Shown in pieces: positions 25,847-35,016 of a stretch of 64,000 bases of DNA. Source of the stretch: Pandoraea terrae. GTDB taxonomy: Bacteria > Pseudomonadota > Gammaproteobacteria > Burkholderiales > Burkholderiaceae. The notes below the pieces were generated by a model, which was given only the letters and a program-made list of their open reading frames with translations, was not told the origin of the DNA and did no database searches. Every line of letters begins with the position of its first letter. Position 1 is the first letter of the stretch. The stretch lies in NCBI RefSeq assembly GCF_902459695.1, contig NZ_CABPRZ010000015.1, forward strand, positions 1 through 64,000. Reading direction: 5' to 3'. The translations under genes were made by a program, and so were the position numbers.

Positions 25847-27058
25847 ATGTCGAATACCACATTCCTTTCGGAACGTATCCATCGGATCAAGCCGTCGCCC
25901 AGTCTGGCTGCCAAAGCACTCGTCGACAAACTACGGGCAGAGGGGCGCGATATTATTGATTTCACTACCGGCGAGCCTGACCTGCCGACTCCCGCGCACG
26001 TCATTGAGGCGGCGATCGCCGCCATGCACGCGGGACAGACCAGATATACCCACTCCAGCGGCACGCCAGCGTTGCGAAAGGCAATCGCGACAAAGCTCCT
26101 GCGGGACAATCAAGTCGCATTCGCCCCTGAGAATATCGTCGTGGGTGCCGGCGGCAAGCACATCATTTTTCACGCGCTGGCGGTGACGCTCAATCCGGGA
26201 GATGAAGTCATCATTCATGCGCCGTACTGGGTCTCCTACCCGGATATGGTTGTCGTGAACGACGGTGTTCCGGTCGTTGTCGTCGGTAGCGAGGCCGAAG
26301 GGTTCAAGTTGACGCCGCAGGCCTTGGAGGCGGCAATCACGCCGGCCACGAAATGGGTCATTTTGAACACCCCGAACAATCCGACCGGTGCTGTCTATTC
26401 GGAAGCGGAGATCCGGGCGTTGGGCGACGTGCTCAAGCGCCATCCCCACGTCTGGCTGATGTCCGATGAAATTTACGAACATTTCGTCTTCGACGGGAGC
26501 CGGCACGTGTCCCCGCTGGCGGTGGTGCCGGAGCTCAGGGACCGCAGTCTGATTGTCAACGGCGCGTCGAAAGGGTATTCGATGACAGGATGGCGACTGG
26601 GGTACGGCGCCGGTCCGGTGGCGTTGGTCAATGCAATGACGAAGTTGATTACGCAGACGACGACCTGTCCGAGTTCCATCAGCCAGGCTGCGGCGATCGC
26701 TGCATTTTCCGGAAGTCAGGAGGCACCGCAGCATGCAGCCAGGGTTTTCGCTGCGCGCGGCACGCTCATGGCGCAATTGCTCGAGGACGCCTCGGGAATG
26801 TACGTGACGCCGCCCTCGGGCGCGTTCTATCTTTACCCTTCCGTTCGCGGGTTGGTGGGAAAGAAGACGCCGAAGGGCGTGACGTTAAACTCCGATCGCG
26901 ACGTCGTCAACTATTTCACCGAGGAAGCTGGGGTGGCCACGTTGGATGGCACCGCATACGGCGTCCCCCCACATATTCGGCTGTCGTTCGCCACATCGGA
27001 GGATGCGATTCGCGAAGGATGCAGGCGCATTGTCGCGGCTTGCGCCGCACTTAGCTGA
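25847..27058 (+). CDS. Class I PLP aminotransferase (aspartate-aminotransferase-like, Ib subgroup)
   Basis: A 403-residue fold-type I aminotransferase. Motifs: N-terminal 'DFTTGEPDLPTP', 'NNPTG' at N178, 'SDEIYEHFVFDG' and the PLP lysine K242 in 'VNGASKGYSMTGWRLGYG'. It transfers an amino group between an amino acid and a 2-oxo acid. It is encoded between an RraA-family enzyme and a DctA/GltP-type carrier. A second aminotransferase of the same type at 54419 is also next to RraA genes. A dicarboxylic, possibly 4-hydroxylated glutamate-type substrate is plausible. Confidence 0.92.
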   Translation: MSNTTFLSERIHRIKPSPSLAAKALVDKLRAEGRDIIDFTTGEPDLPTPAHVIEAAIAAMHAGQTRYTHSSGTPALRKAIATKLLRDNQVAFAPENIVVGAGGKHIIFHALAVTLNPGDEVIIHAPYWVSYPDMVVVNDGVPVVVVGSEAEGFKLTPQALEAAITPATKWVILNTPNNPTGAVYSEAEIRALGDVLKRHPHVWLMSDEIYEHFVFDGSRHVSPLAVVPELRDRSLIVNGASKGYSMTGWRLGYGAGPVALVNAMTKLITQTTTCPSSISQAAAIAAFSGSQEAPQHAARVFAARGTLMAQLLEDASGMYVTPPSGAFYLYPSVRGLVGKKTPKGVTLNSDRDVVNYFTEEAGVATLDGTAYGVPPHIRLSFATSEDAIREGCRRIVAACAALS

Positions 27059-27071
27059 TCGGGTCATCAGG

Positions 27072-27099
27072 CGCCGCCGACACGGCAATGTCGGCGGCG
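27072..27099 (+). other. Perfect intercistronic hairpin
   Basis: CGCCGCCGACA (27072-27082) is perfectly complementary to 27089-27099 with a 6-nt loop. It lies between the aminotransferase stop and the carrier start. There is no T run, so it is more likely an mRNA-stability or attenuation element than a simple terminator. Confidence 0.55.
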
Positions 27100-27144
27100 T
27101 GAATCGCTTGCACAATGAAAGCATTTTGCGAGCAGGAGAGAGAC

Positions 27145-28482
27145 ATGCGCGCCGTCGCAAATCAAAACATGGACGCCGCGTCGCAGCGGCCCAAACTACG
27201 CATTGGACTGGCCTTTCAGATTGCATTGGGGTTGGCCATTGGAATTTTGATTGGTTTTGTGCTGCATCATTATCCCGAGGCACGGGCCGATATCGCCGCT
27301 GACTATCTGCAGCCCGCCGGCGATCTGTTTATCAAGGTGATCAAGATGATTGTGGTCCCCATCGTATTCACCAGCATGGTCGTCGGCATTGCAGGTGTAG
27401 GCGACGCAAAAGCGTTGGGGCGAATCGGATTCAAGACGCTGCTCTATTTCGAGGTGGTCACAACGATCGCGATCGTCATCGGTCTCGCATTCGGCAATCT
27501 GTTTCAACCGGGTGCCGGTACCGACATTTCACAGCTCGGCAAGGTGGATATCTCGAAGTTGCAGAGCGCGGGTGAGTCGATGTCGGGCCATCATGGCTTC
27601 ATGCAATTGGTGCTCGGCATCGTTCCGGACAACATCTTCGCATCGATGGCTCGGGGGGACCTGCTTCCCGTGATCTTCTTCTCTGTGCTGTTCGGACTGG
27701 GGCTTCAGTCGGTGTCACCCGAGCTTCGGCAACCGGTGCTAGCTACCCTGCGCGGCGTATCAGACACGATGTTCAAGGTCACGAACATGGTGATGCGTTA
27801 CGCTCCCATTGGGGTCGCGGCACTCATCGCCGTGACTGTCGCGAATTTCGGCTTCGGTTCTTTGCTTCCGCTTCTGAAGCTTGTGGCTGTCACGTATGGC
27901 GCGATAGTGTTATTTGCCGTTGGCGTTCTCGGTATGACCGCAGGGATTTTCGGCTTCAATATCTTCACGTTATTGAAAGTTATCAAGGACGAACTGGTCA
28001 TCGCCTTCTCGACGTGCAGCTCGGCAACGGTACTGCCGCAGTTGATGAAAAAGATGGAGGACTATGGTGCGCCGAAGGCGATTACGACATTCGTTGTCCC
28101 CACCGGATACACGTTCAATCTGGATGGCGCTTCCATCTATCTCGGGATTGGTGCGCTGTTCGTTGCCCAGCTCTACGACATTCACCTCGGACTTCAGGAG
28201 CAGATTCTGCTGACGTTGACGATGGTCGTGACCTCCAAGGGAGCGGCGGGCGTTCCCGGTTTCATGTTCGTCATTCTTCTGGCGACGTTGGCCAGCGCGG
28301 GGTTGCCGCTTGAAGGTTTGGCCTTTATTGCAGGAATCGACCGGATCATGGATATGGGGCGCACCGCGTTGAACGTCGTTGGTAACGCATTGGCTCCGTT
28401 GATTATTGCCAAATGGGAAGGGCAGTACGACGAGGTGAAAGGGCGAATGTACCTGGCGAGTCTGGAAGAAGCAAGGAAATGA
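27145..28482 (+). CDS. DctA/GltP-family dicarboxylate or amino-acid:cation symporter
   Basis: A 445-residue inner-membrane carrier from the ATG at 27145, which has AGGAGA 6 nt upstream (an ATG at 27115 lacks one). Family landmarks: 'LFIKVIKMIVVPIVFTSMV', the serine-rich hairpin 'IAFSTCSSATVLPQLM', 'FVVPTGYTFNLDGASIYL' and 'TSKGAAGVPG'. It imports C4-dicarboxylates or acidic amino acids with H+ or Na+. It ends the RraA-aminotransferase operon and is followed by a strong terminator. Confidence 0.93.
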   Translation: MRAVANQNMDAASQRPKLRIGLAFQIALGLAIGILIGFVLHHYPEARADIAADYLQPAGDLFIKVIKMIVVPIVFTSMVVGIAGVGDAKALGRIGFKTLLYFEVVTTIAIVIGLAFGNLFQPGAGTDISQLGKVDISKLQSAGESMSGHHGFMQLVLGIVPDNIFASMARGDLLPVIFFSVLFGLGLQSVSPELRQPVLATLRGVSDTMFKVTNMVMRYAPIGVAALIAVTVANFGFGSLLPLLKLVAVTYGAIVLFAVGVLGMTAGIFGFNIFTLLKVIKDELVIAFSTCSSATVLPQLMKKMEDYGAPKAITTFVVPTGYTFNLDGASIYLGIGALFVAQLYDIHLGLQEQILLTLTMVVTSKGAAGVPGFMFVILLATLASAGLPLEGLAFIAGIDRIMDMGRTALNVVGNALAPLIIAKWEGQYDEVKGRMYLASLEEARK

Positions 28483-28528
28483 CTGTGGCACGTGTGGAGT
28501 AATCAAGGATCATCCATGTAGTACCTTC

Positions 28529-28562
28529 GAGCGGCGAGGCGAAAGCATCGCTGCTCTTTTTT
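28529..28562 (+). terminator. Rho-independent terminator after the symporter gene
   Basis: GAGCGGCGA (28529-28537) pairs with TCGCTGCTC (28548-28556), with one G-T wobble, across a 10-nt loop and is followed by six T residues. Confidence 0.8.
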
Positions 28563-28632
28563 CGTGTCGCACGTCAACGTGTTCGGTGAGTCGCAAGCGC
28601 TTTCGCCATCGGGACAAGTTCGCTGAACGTTG

Positions 28633-30204
28633 TCAGCGAGTGTTTGCCGATACGGTAAAGCGGCCGACAGCCGACTCAAGGATCCCAGACTGCTCCCTTA
28701 GCGAGCTCGCCGCTGCCGCGGCTTGTTCAACCAGGGCGGCGTTCTGTTGGGTTGTGTGCTCCATGTCTTGTGCGGCCAGACTGATGCCTTGCAAGCCTTC
28801 GCTCTGTTCCCGGCACGCATGTGCGATTTCATCGACCAACGTTGAAACTTGATGGACCGACGTTTGAATGTCGGACATGGTGGCCCCCGCGCGCTCAACC
28901 TGTTCGGCGCCTAGCTGAACCCTTTGCAGCGTTTCCTGGATCAACACCTTCACCTCGCTTGCCGCATCGGCACTTCGCTGCGCCAAGGTGCGCACTTCCC
29001 CGGCCACGACCGCGAAACCGCGCCCGTGGTGACCGGCTCTGGCCGATTCGACCGCAGCGTTCAGCGCCAGGATATTCGTTTGGAACGCAATGCTCTGGAT
29101 GGTTGCAACAATGCTCGACATCCTGGACGACGCCTCGGAAACGGCGCGCATGGACGTAACAGCGCTGGAAACTGCTTGGCCGCCGTTGGCAGTCGCTGCC
29201 ACCGCGTCAAGGGCGAGCTTTGTTGCGGAGAGGGCGTCAGCCGCATTTTTGCTGACCGTGACCGTCAGCTCCTTGATGCGGTGGGAGGTACGCTCGAGAT
29301 TGCCGGCCTGGGTTTCCGTCCGCTGGCTCAGGTCGTTGTTGCCGCTGGCAATCTCGTCAGCGGCGATCGCAACACTTTGACTGGCGGTTCGGATGTTGCC
29401 AACCGTTTCTGCAAGGGCATCGCGCATATGGCGCAAGTCGAGCAGCAAACTGCCCTTGTCGCGCGCAGACACGTTGACGTTGATGGCTAGTTGTCCGGAC
29501 GCCAGTTTTCTCAGCAAAGTAGCTGCGTACCGAGGCTCGCCCCCGAGCTGGGCGTACAGATTGCGAGCGACGATCACGCCGAACACCGTGGCCCCCAGCA
29601 AACCAGCCGCCGACGTGAAGAGCAGTATGGCTGACAGCATGCGCGCACGCTCGGCCGAGAGGTGATACTCGGCATTCGCAAGACTCACTTCCAAGTTCTT
29701 CAGATCCTGGAGCGCTGCCTTGACCTTGGGGAGCATGACGTGGACGTTGTTGTAGACAATCGCGCCGGCGGTTACCGGGTCGCCGAAGTCCAGTGCCTTT
29801 TCAAGGGGCTTGAAGGCCGTGTCCCGCAGCTCCGCATACAAGCGTTCGTACTGGCCGGCCAAAGTGACTTCGCTCGGCGTCAACGGTCGCGCTCGGAACT
29901 GCTTCCAGACATTGTCAATCTCGCGTTTTCGTTGGAGATTCTGGGCTATGGCGACCTTAGGGTTACTGTTGGCCGGATCAAGGGACGCCTCCGTAAGCAC
30001 CGCGCTTTGCTCCTGTAGCCGATTGTCCAGTGTGGACAGCGATTGTATTGCCACCGTCCGATTCTCGTACACACTGCGCAGCCCTTCGTTTGCCGTGTAT
30101 ATGCCGAAGGCGCCGACGGCGACAAGTAGCGCGGAAATCACCAGCAACAAACCCACCAAGCAGGCGAGCTTTGTTTTTATCGTGTCGAATCTGATCGCTT
30201 TCAA
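28633..30204 (-). CDS. Methyl-accepting chemotaxis protein
   Basis: A 523-residue chemoreceptor. TM1 is at ~residues 11-33 ('[20 protein letters not shown]'), followed by a four-helix-bundle periplasmic sensor of ~150 residues, TM2 at ~190-212, a HAMP domain, and the signalling hairpin '[20 protein letters not shown]' at ~residues 380-400 with '[15 protein letters not shown]'. No C-terminal CheR/CheB tether pentapeptide is seen. It transmits ligand binding to CheA/CheW. Its place among importer and catabolic genes suggests it senses one of their substrates. It is transcribed convergently with the symporter gene. Confidence 0.93.
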   Translation of the reverse strand: MKAIRFDTIKTKLACLVGLLLVISALLVAVGAFGIYTANEGLRSVYENRTVAIQSLSTLDNRLQEQSAVLTEASLDPANSNPKVAIAQNLQRKREIDNVWKQFRARPLTPSEVTLAGQYERLYAELRDTAFKPLEKALDFGDPVTAGAIVYNNVHVMLPKVKAALQDLKNLEVSLANAEYHLSAERARMLSAILLFTSAAGLLGATVFGVIVARNLYAQLGGEPRYAATLLRKLASGQLAINVNVSARDKGSLLLDLRHMRDALAETVGNIRTASQSVAIAADEIASGNNDLSQRTETQAGNLERTSHRIKELTVTVSKNAADALSATKLALDAVAATANGGQAVSSAVTSMRAVSEASSRMSSIVATIQSIAFQTNILALNAAVESARAGHHGRGFAVVAGEVRTLAQRSADAASEVKVLIQETLQRVQLGAEQVERAGATMSDIQTSVHQVSTLVDEIAHACREQSEGLQGISLAAQDMEHTTQQNAALVEQAAAAASSLREQSGILESAVGRFTVSANTR

Positions 30205-30351
30205 GACTTCCCCCGGGGTTCAACGCATTGCGAAGCGCGGGGTGGCCGGCAGTTTGTTCTTTTCCCGCAGCGATGCGCCATTTTGAATGGCCGCGGTTAG
30301 TATTCCTCGCGGAAATTTGCAAGAAAAGCGACTTAATCCGATGGATTTGCA

Positions 30352-31650
30352 TCACTTGCCGGAATGCTTGTTCCCAACGCCCTCCATTATCTGCGCGGTG
30401 ATCGTGAGAAACCTGTCAATATCGTCAGCCGAGTGGCAATGTAGCGGGGATATCCGGATGGCGCCATCGATGCCGAACGAATCCAGCATGCGTTTTGAGT
30501 ACAAACTCGTCGCAACCCGCTCATAGACGATAACGCCACGCTGTTCGTACGCTTTGACCGCTTCGGCCGGAGAGAAACCTTCCAAAGCGAGGGCGACAAT
30601 CAAGTCGCGCTTGGTCAGATCCTCGTGGTCGAGGAGGACTGTTGCACCATGGATGTGACGCAACCCGGGAATTGCCGGCGCACCGTCGAGAATGCGGGCA
30701 AGCAGGGCGCGCTCGTGACGCTCGATACGTTTCATTCCCTCCACGAACGATCCTCGGCGCTCAGTGGGCGCCGTGCCGTCGGTGCCCAGCCAGCAAACAT
30801 AGTCCACGACCGCCGTCATCACGGCGAATTGTGCCGGCGCCGAACTTCCAAGGTCCCAGAAGTCAACCGGTTTGCCGTTCAGTTTGTGGTGCGGTAATCG
30901 GGCTGCTCGGTCTGACAACCACGAAATGCCTGAACCGCGGCAACCGAAGAACTTGTAGGGCGCAATAGTGATCGCGTCGATCGGCATTTCTGCAAGATCA
31001 ATCACGCCGTGTGGCGCATGCTGGACGGCATCAACAATGATGAACAGATCGCGCTTGATTTCACGGGCACGTTGAACGATCGCCTTGACGTCGATTTTCG
31101 CGCCGGAGATGTTCGACGCGTACATCACACTCAGGAGTGATGTGTTTTGATCAATCAGCGCAATGACGTCGTCTACGTCGATGCCACCTGTCTCGGGATT
31201 GCTCTTCGCGACCCGAAGCTCCTTGTCAAGGCGCTTTGCGTAGAGAGCGACCGCATCAAACGACGACGGGTGTTCGAGGCACGTGGTAACGAAGTTGGTT
31301 CCGCTGACGTTCTCGGCAACAGCGCGAATCATGTCGAACATCGCCCCGGATGCTGTCAGCGATGCGAAGACCGCCCCCCCTGTGGCGTTCAAGATGAGAC
31401 GGAAGTCATCAGTCCCTTTCGCTTGAATGGCTTGAAGGTGTCTGGCGCTACGATGGGTACGCTCGGTGCAGTCAGGGATGGCATCGATTACCGCATGCTG
31501 CTCGACGGCGGCCTTGAGTCGAAATGAGCCGCCGGCATTGTCGAAAAACAACCTGGCGTTCCCGTTAAAATCGTTGTCTACGTAATGAAATCTCTCTTTG
31601 ATCTCGCGTGTGAGTGCGCTGGGGAACAGCTCGCCTATCAATTCATTCAT
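30352..31650 (-). CDS. Class V PLP aminotransferase (cysteine-desulfurase/epimerase-like)
   Basis: A 432-residue protein from 'MNELIGELFPSALTREIK'; the frame is open upstream to 31731 but without supporting signals. Class V features: 'NARLFFDNAGGSFR', 'TNFVTTCLEHPSS', 'IIVDAVQHAPHGVIDL' and the PLP lysine in 'ITIAPYKFFGCRGSG'. Family members act as aminotransferases, cysteine desulfurases or kynureninases. No Cys-containing desulfurase loop is obvious. It is separated by a LysR gene from a second PLP dehydratase. Upstream sequence carries variants of the LysR operator core. The precise reaction is not assigned. Confidence 0.85.
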   Translation of the reverse strand: MNELIGELFPSALTREIKERFHYVDNDFNGNARLFFDNAGGSFRLKAAVEQHAVIDAIPDCTERTHRSARHLQAIQAKGTDDFRLILNATGGAVFASLTASGAMFDMIRAVAENVSGTNFVTTCLEHPSSFDAVALYAKRLDKELRVAKSNPETGGIDVDDVIALIDQNTSLLSVMYASNISGAKIDVKAIVQRAREIKRDLFIIVDAVQHAPHGVIDLAEMPIDAITIAPYKFFGCRGSGISWLSDRAARLPHHKLNGKPVDFWDLGSSAPAQFAVMTAVVDYVCWLGTDGTAPTERRGSFVEGMKRIERHERALLARILDGAPAIPGLRHIHGATVLLDHEDLTKRDLIVALALEGFSPAEAVKAYEQRGVIVYERVATSLYSKRMLDSFGIDGAIRISPLHCHSADDIDRFLTITAQIMEGVGNKHSGK

Positions 31651-31743
31651 GATTTGAAACGTGGTTTTTCCACTGTGTTGTCGGGGGTTTTCAGGGAGAG
31701 TCTTGTGAGACTTGCGGACACGATAAGACACCGCTGTAGTGAG

Positions 31744-31781
31744 AAAAAGCGAGTTTTTGTAATGGCTATATATCGATTTTT
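31744..31781 (-). promoter_or_regulatory. Candidate LysR operator variants upstream of class V aminotransferase
   Basis: AAAAAGCGAGTTTTT (31744-31758) and ATATATCGATTTTT (31768-31781) resemble the ATATCGCTTTT core shared by the other sites, with one or two changes each. They lie ~95-130 bp upstream of the aminotransferase start at 31650. Confidence 0.35.
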
Positions 31782-31863
31782 CTCAACAATTTTCCCAATT
31801 CGAAGCGCGCCTCATTCCGCTCGGCCGATGAACATTTCCGACATCTGCGTGGTGCGCGTGCAC

Positions 31864-32757
31864 CTACGTCTGGAGCATGACCCGGAAGTCGCAGCATTCC
31901 TGCGCGAGTTCCACAATTGATGCAATGAGTGAGCTGCGCAATTCGCTTTTATATGTGGCCACATAGGTGACATCCGGAAGTCCCGGCGTGACATCCAACG
32001 GTTTGAGCATGCCCATGGCGTTCATCTGGCTCAGGCAGTGCTTGGGAAAATAGCTGATGCCCAAGCCCGAGACAGCCATGCCGATAAGCGCGACGATGCT
32101 GTTGCTCGTGATGATCTCGGGCGACTGGAATCCGTTTGATTTGAACCACCTGTCGTAGAGCATACCGGTGCCGGATTTGTCGGCAAGCAAGCGGTACGTC
32201 GCAAGTTCGTGCAGCGGGATTGTCCTGTTCGAGTCGATCAAGCCGGGTTTGCACATCCAGACATTCTCGACCTTGCCGACCGGCTTCGATGCGAAATGTG
32301 GATCCGGGTAGGCATCGGGCACGATCATCAGCTCGATGTCATCTGCCAGGAGCTTCTCCCGAAGATTGATGCTCATGTCGACGTCCGGCTCGATGACGAC
32401 TTTGGGATAGTGCAGGTGAATCTGATTGACCAGCTTGGGTAGCCACGTCATCGCTGTGAGTTCGGTGATGCCGATGCGCAGACGACGTTCCACGACATCC
32501 GGCCGTCCGAATTGTTCAACCGAGGCATCGCGCTGTTCAAGCAGGCGCTTGGCCAGCATGAACATTTCCTCACCCTTTTCGGTGAGCCGCGCCGTGCGTT
32601 GAGCGCGATCGAAAAGGAGCGTATCGAACAGCGTTTCCAGTTCATGGACACGCTTGGAGATCGCGGATTGCGTTGTGTGAAGCTTCCGGGCGGCTTGGGA
32701 GAAGCCGCCGGCTTGTACGACCCAATAAATGGCTTCGAGCTGCTTGAACGTGACCAA
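31864..32757 (-). CDS. LysR-family transcriptional regulator (module d)
   Basis: A 297-residue LTTR beginning at a TTG start (32757) that is well supported by AGGAGGGGG just upstream and by alignment with its paralogues ('VTFKQLEAIYWVVQ'). It has the winged HTH 'AARKLHTTQSAISKRVHELE' and an effector domain from ~90 ('LRIGITELTAMTWLPKL'). It is very similar to the regulator at 11546 throughout, including 'MIVPDAYPDPHFASKPVGKVENVWMCKPG' split between residues ~135 and 165. It is divergent from the second PLP dehydratase. Confidence 0.92.
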   Translation of the reverse strand: MVTFKQLEAIYWVVQAGGFSQAARKLHTTQSAISKRVHELETLFDTLLFDRAQRTARLTEKGEEMFMLAKRLLEQRDASVEQFGRPDVVERRLRIGITELTAMTWLPKLVNQIHLHYPKVVIEPDVDMSINLREKLLADDIELMIVPDAYPDPHFASKPVGKVENVWMCKPGLIDSNRTIPLHELATYRLLADKSGTGMLYDRWFKSNGFQSPEIITSNSIVALIGMAVSGLGISYFPKHCLSQMNAMGMLKPLDVTPGLPDVTYVATYKSELRSSLIASIVELAQECCDFRVMLQT

Positions 32758-32810
32758 TGCCCCCTCCTGTCAGTGTTTTTAATATAACTTATATTCATGC
32801 AAAATCATTA

Positions 32811-32825
32811 AAAAATATCGCTTTT
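32811..32825 (+). promoter_or_regulatory. Candidate LysR operator, AAAAATATCGCTTTT
   Basis: AAAAATATCGCTTTT lies between the LysR start (32757) and the dehydratase start (33007) and is nearly identical to the site at 12505-12520. Confidence 0.5.
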
Positions 32826-33006
32826 GGACATTCTATTCGTGGCCGAGAATCTCTCGTGAGGAAATTTTCGGCTGACATCGCACAGGAAGTGAAAACCGGC
32901 CGATGAGACGCGGGCGGCTCGTGCTTGCTTCGCCTGGAGCGCCAACACGGCGCTTCACCTGTCAACCGAACTGCGCAAATGCGCTGACTTCGACTCAAGT
33001 GATCTC

Positions 33007-33990
33007 ATGGAAAATTGCACGCTTGGCATGGAAGACATTCGGCAAGCCGCCGACCGGTTGGGCGGGAGCATCGTGCGCACGCCGGTGCTGGCGTCACCGA
33101 TGCTTGACGCCGCGGCGGGTTGCCGCGTTTTCGTCAAGGCGGAACCGCTTCAGCTCACTGGCTCCTTCAAGATTCGGGGCGCCATGAACAAGATGCTGAC
33201 GCTGGGTGCGGAGCGCCTGCGACGTGGCGTCATTACCTATTCCGCCGGTAACCACGGCCAAGGTGTTGCCGCAGGAGCGCGACTCCTGGGGTGCCCGGCG
33301 GTGATCGTTTTGCCGGACACGGCGCCCGCGATCAAGGTGGAGAATTGTCGCTGGTGGGGCGCGGAGATTGTCTTCTACTCGCCCGATACGCAAGATCGCG
33401 AGACGGTTACCGTCGCGATTGCGCGTGAGCGAGGCATGACATTCATCCCCCCGTTTGATGACATCGATGTCATGGCCGGGCAGGGAACATTGGGTTTGGA
33501 GTTGGTCGAGCAACTCGCTAAACGGAACGTCGTCCCTGACGTCGTATTGGTCAACTGCAGTGGTGGCGGGTTGGCGTCGGGGGTCATCACTGCGATCAAG
33601 CATGCCTTCGCGCATACACAATGCTATGTGGTCGAGCCCACAGGTTTCGAGAAAATGGGGCGCTCGCTTCGTAGCGGACGACCGGAGCACAATCCGACGG
33701 TACCGAAGACGTTGATGGATGCGATTTCGGGACCTGTAGTGGGCGCATTGCCGTTGCGGACCCTGCTCACGCATGATGTGAGGGGAATCTCGGTCACCGA
33801 CGATGAGGCGTTACAAGCCGTGGCTCATGCGTTCAGATGGCTGAAACTCGTCGTCGAACCGGGAGGGGCTGCAGGTTTGGCTGCGGTGTTGGCGAGGAAA
33901 GTGGCGCTGGACGGCAAACGCGTCGCATTGGTTTGTTCCGGCGGTAACGTGGATCCGGCCGTCTATGCCCGGGCACTGACGCATTCCTGA
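33007..33990 (+). CDS. PLP-dependent threonine/serine-type dehydratase (copy 2)
   Basis: A 327-residue fold-type II PLP enzyme, clearly paralogous along its length to the one at 15781 (shared 'QAADRL', 'ENCRWWGAEIV', 'PPFDD'). The PLP lysine is K55 in 'TGSFKIRGAMN'. Other motifs are 'SAGNHGQGVAAGA', 'NCSGGGLASGV' and 'CSGGNVDPAVY'. The start at 33007 has a weak ribosome-binding site; an ATG at 33028 is possible. It stands alone downstream of the divergent LysR, without its own RidA. It may serve a related substrate under the same or overlapping control. Confidence 0.87.
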   Translation: MENCTLGMEDIRQAADRLGGSIVRTPVLASPMLDAAAGCRVFVKAEPLQLTGSFKIRGAMNKMLTLGAERLRRGVITYSAGNHGQGVAAGARLLGCPAVIVLPDTAPAIKVENCRWWGAEIVFYSPDTQDRETVTVAIARERGMTFIPPFDDIDVMAGQGTLGLELVEQLAKRNVVPDVVLVNCSGGGLASGVITAIKHAFAHTQCYVVEPTGFEKMGRSLRSGRPEHNPTVPKTLMDAISGPVVGALPLRTLLTHDVRGISVTDDEALQAVAHAFRWLKLVVEPGGAAGLAAVLARKVALDGKRVALVCSGGNVDPAVYARALTHS

Positions 33991-34254
33991 ACCTTTTCGG
34001 CGATTTCGCCCAGCCTCAAGGGGGCGAGCAAGGGCGGTCCCCTAGGATCTGCCTATGGCTGCCAAAGCAAACTTGTATTTGTGCGCGCAGCGATCTCCGA
34101 TTCCAATGTGACTTGTTCTCGGGGCATTGGCTGTGCGACTAGCAGGGACGAAATCGAAGTGGGTCCACGTATGGGCGGTAACCGCGGCGAAAGGGGTTCC
34201 ACGCGACACAACCACTTTGTTCAATGAGTGGTGTCACAGAATATGGAGTAGGCA

Positions 34255-35004
34255 ATGAAAGTGTTGGTGCCGGTCAAACGGGTAGTGGATTACAACATTA
34301 AGGTTCGCGTCAAGAGCGACGGCAGTGGCGTCGACATCACGAACGTGAAAATGTCGATGAACCCCTTCGACGAAATTGCCGTGGAAGAAGCGGTTCGTCT
34401 GAAGGAAGCGGGTGTGGCGACGGAAGTAATCGCCGTGTCCGCAGGTGTCACGCAAGCCCAGGAAACGCTGCGCACGGCGCTGGCGATCGGCGCCGACCGC
34501 GCCATCCTGATCGAGTCGGACGAAGACCTGCAGCCGCTGGCCGTGGCCAAGCTGCTGGGGGCCTTGGTGGACAAGGAGCAGCCGCAACTGGTGATCCTGG
34601 GCAAGCAGGCCATCGACGACGATTCCAATCAAACCGGTCAGATGCTCGCGGCACTGGCGAAGCTGCCGCAAGCCACGTTCGCTTCGAAGGTGACGGTGGC
34701 CGACGGCCGCGCGCAAGTCACCCGTGAAGTCGACGGCGGTCTGGAAACCCTTTCGCTGTCGTTGCCGGCCGTCGTCACGACCGACCTGCGCCTGAACGAG
34801 CCGCGTTATGTGACCCTGCCGAACATCATGAAGGCCAAGAAGAAGCCGCTTGAGACTGTCAAGCCGGCGGATCTGGGCGTCGATGTTTCGCCGCGCCTGA
34901 AGACCCTCAAGGTCGTCGAGCCGCCCAAGCGCGGTGCGGGCGTGAAGGTGCCGGATGTCGCCACGCTGGTCGACAAGCTGAAAAACGAAGCCAAAGTGCT
35001 GTAA
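34255..35004 (+). CDS. etfB: Electron transfer flavoprotein subunit beta
   Basis: A 249-residue EtfB with '[20 protein letters not shown]', the AMP-binding region '[20 protein letters not shown]', and the C-terminal dehydrogenase-recognition loop '[20 protein letters not shown]'. Together with EtfA it passes electrons from acyl-CoA dehydrogenases to the quinone pool. It is followed 12 bp later by etfA. An acyl-CoA dehydrogenase at 40814 is a likely donor. About 260 bp of apparently non-coding sequence precede it and should hold its promoter. Confidence 0.97.
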   Translation: MKVLVPVKRVVDYNIKVRVKSDGSGVDITNVKMSMNPFDEIAVEEAVRLKEAGVATEVIAVSAGVTQAQETLRTALAIGADRAILIESDEDLQPLAVAKLLGALVDKEQPQLVILGKQAIDDDSNQTGQMLAALAKLPQATFASKVTVADGRAQVTREVDGGLETLSLSLPAVVTTDLRLNEPRYVTLPNIMKAKKKPLETVKPADLGVDVSPRLKTLKVVEPPKRGAGVKVPDVATLVDKLKNEAKVL

Positions 35005-35016
35005 GGAGACGATGAA

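Noticed and set aside
30352-33990. A beta-hydroxyaspartate pathway (class V aminotransferase plus dehydratase)
   Set aside because: The characteristic aldolase and iminosuccinate reductase genes are absent, and the aminotransferase looks closer to the desulfurase/epimerase branch.
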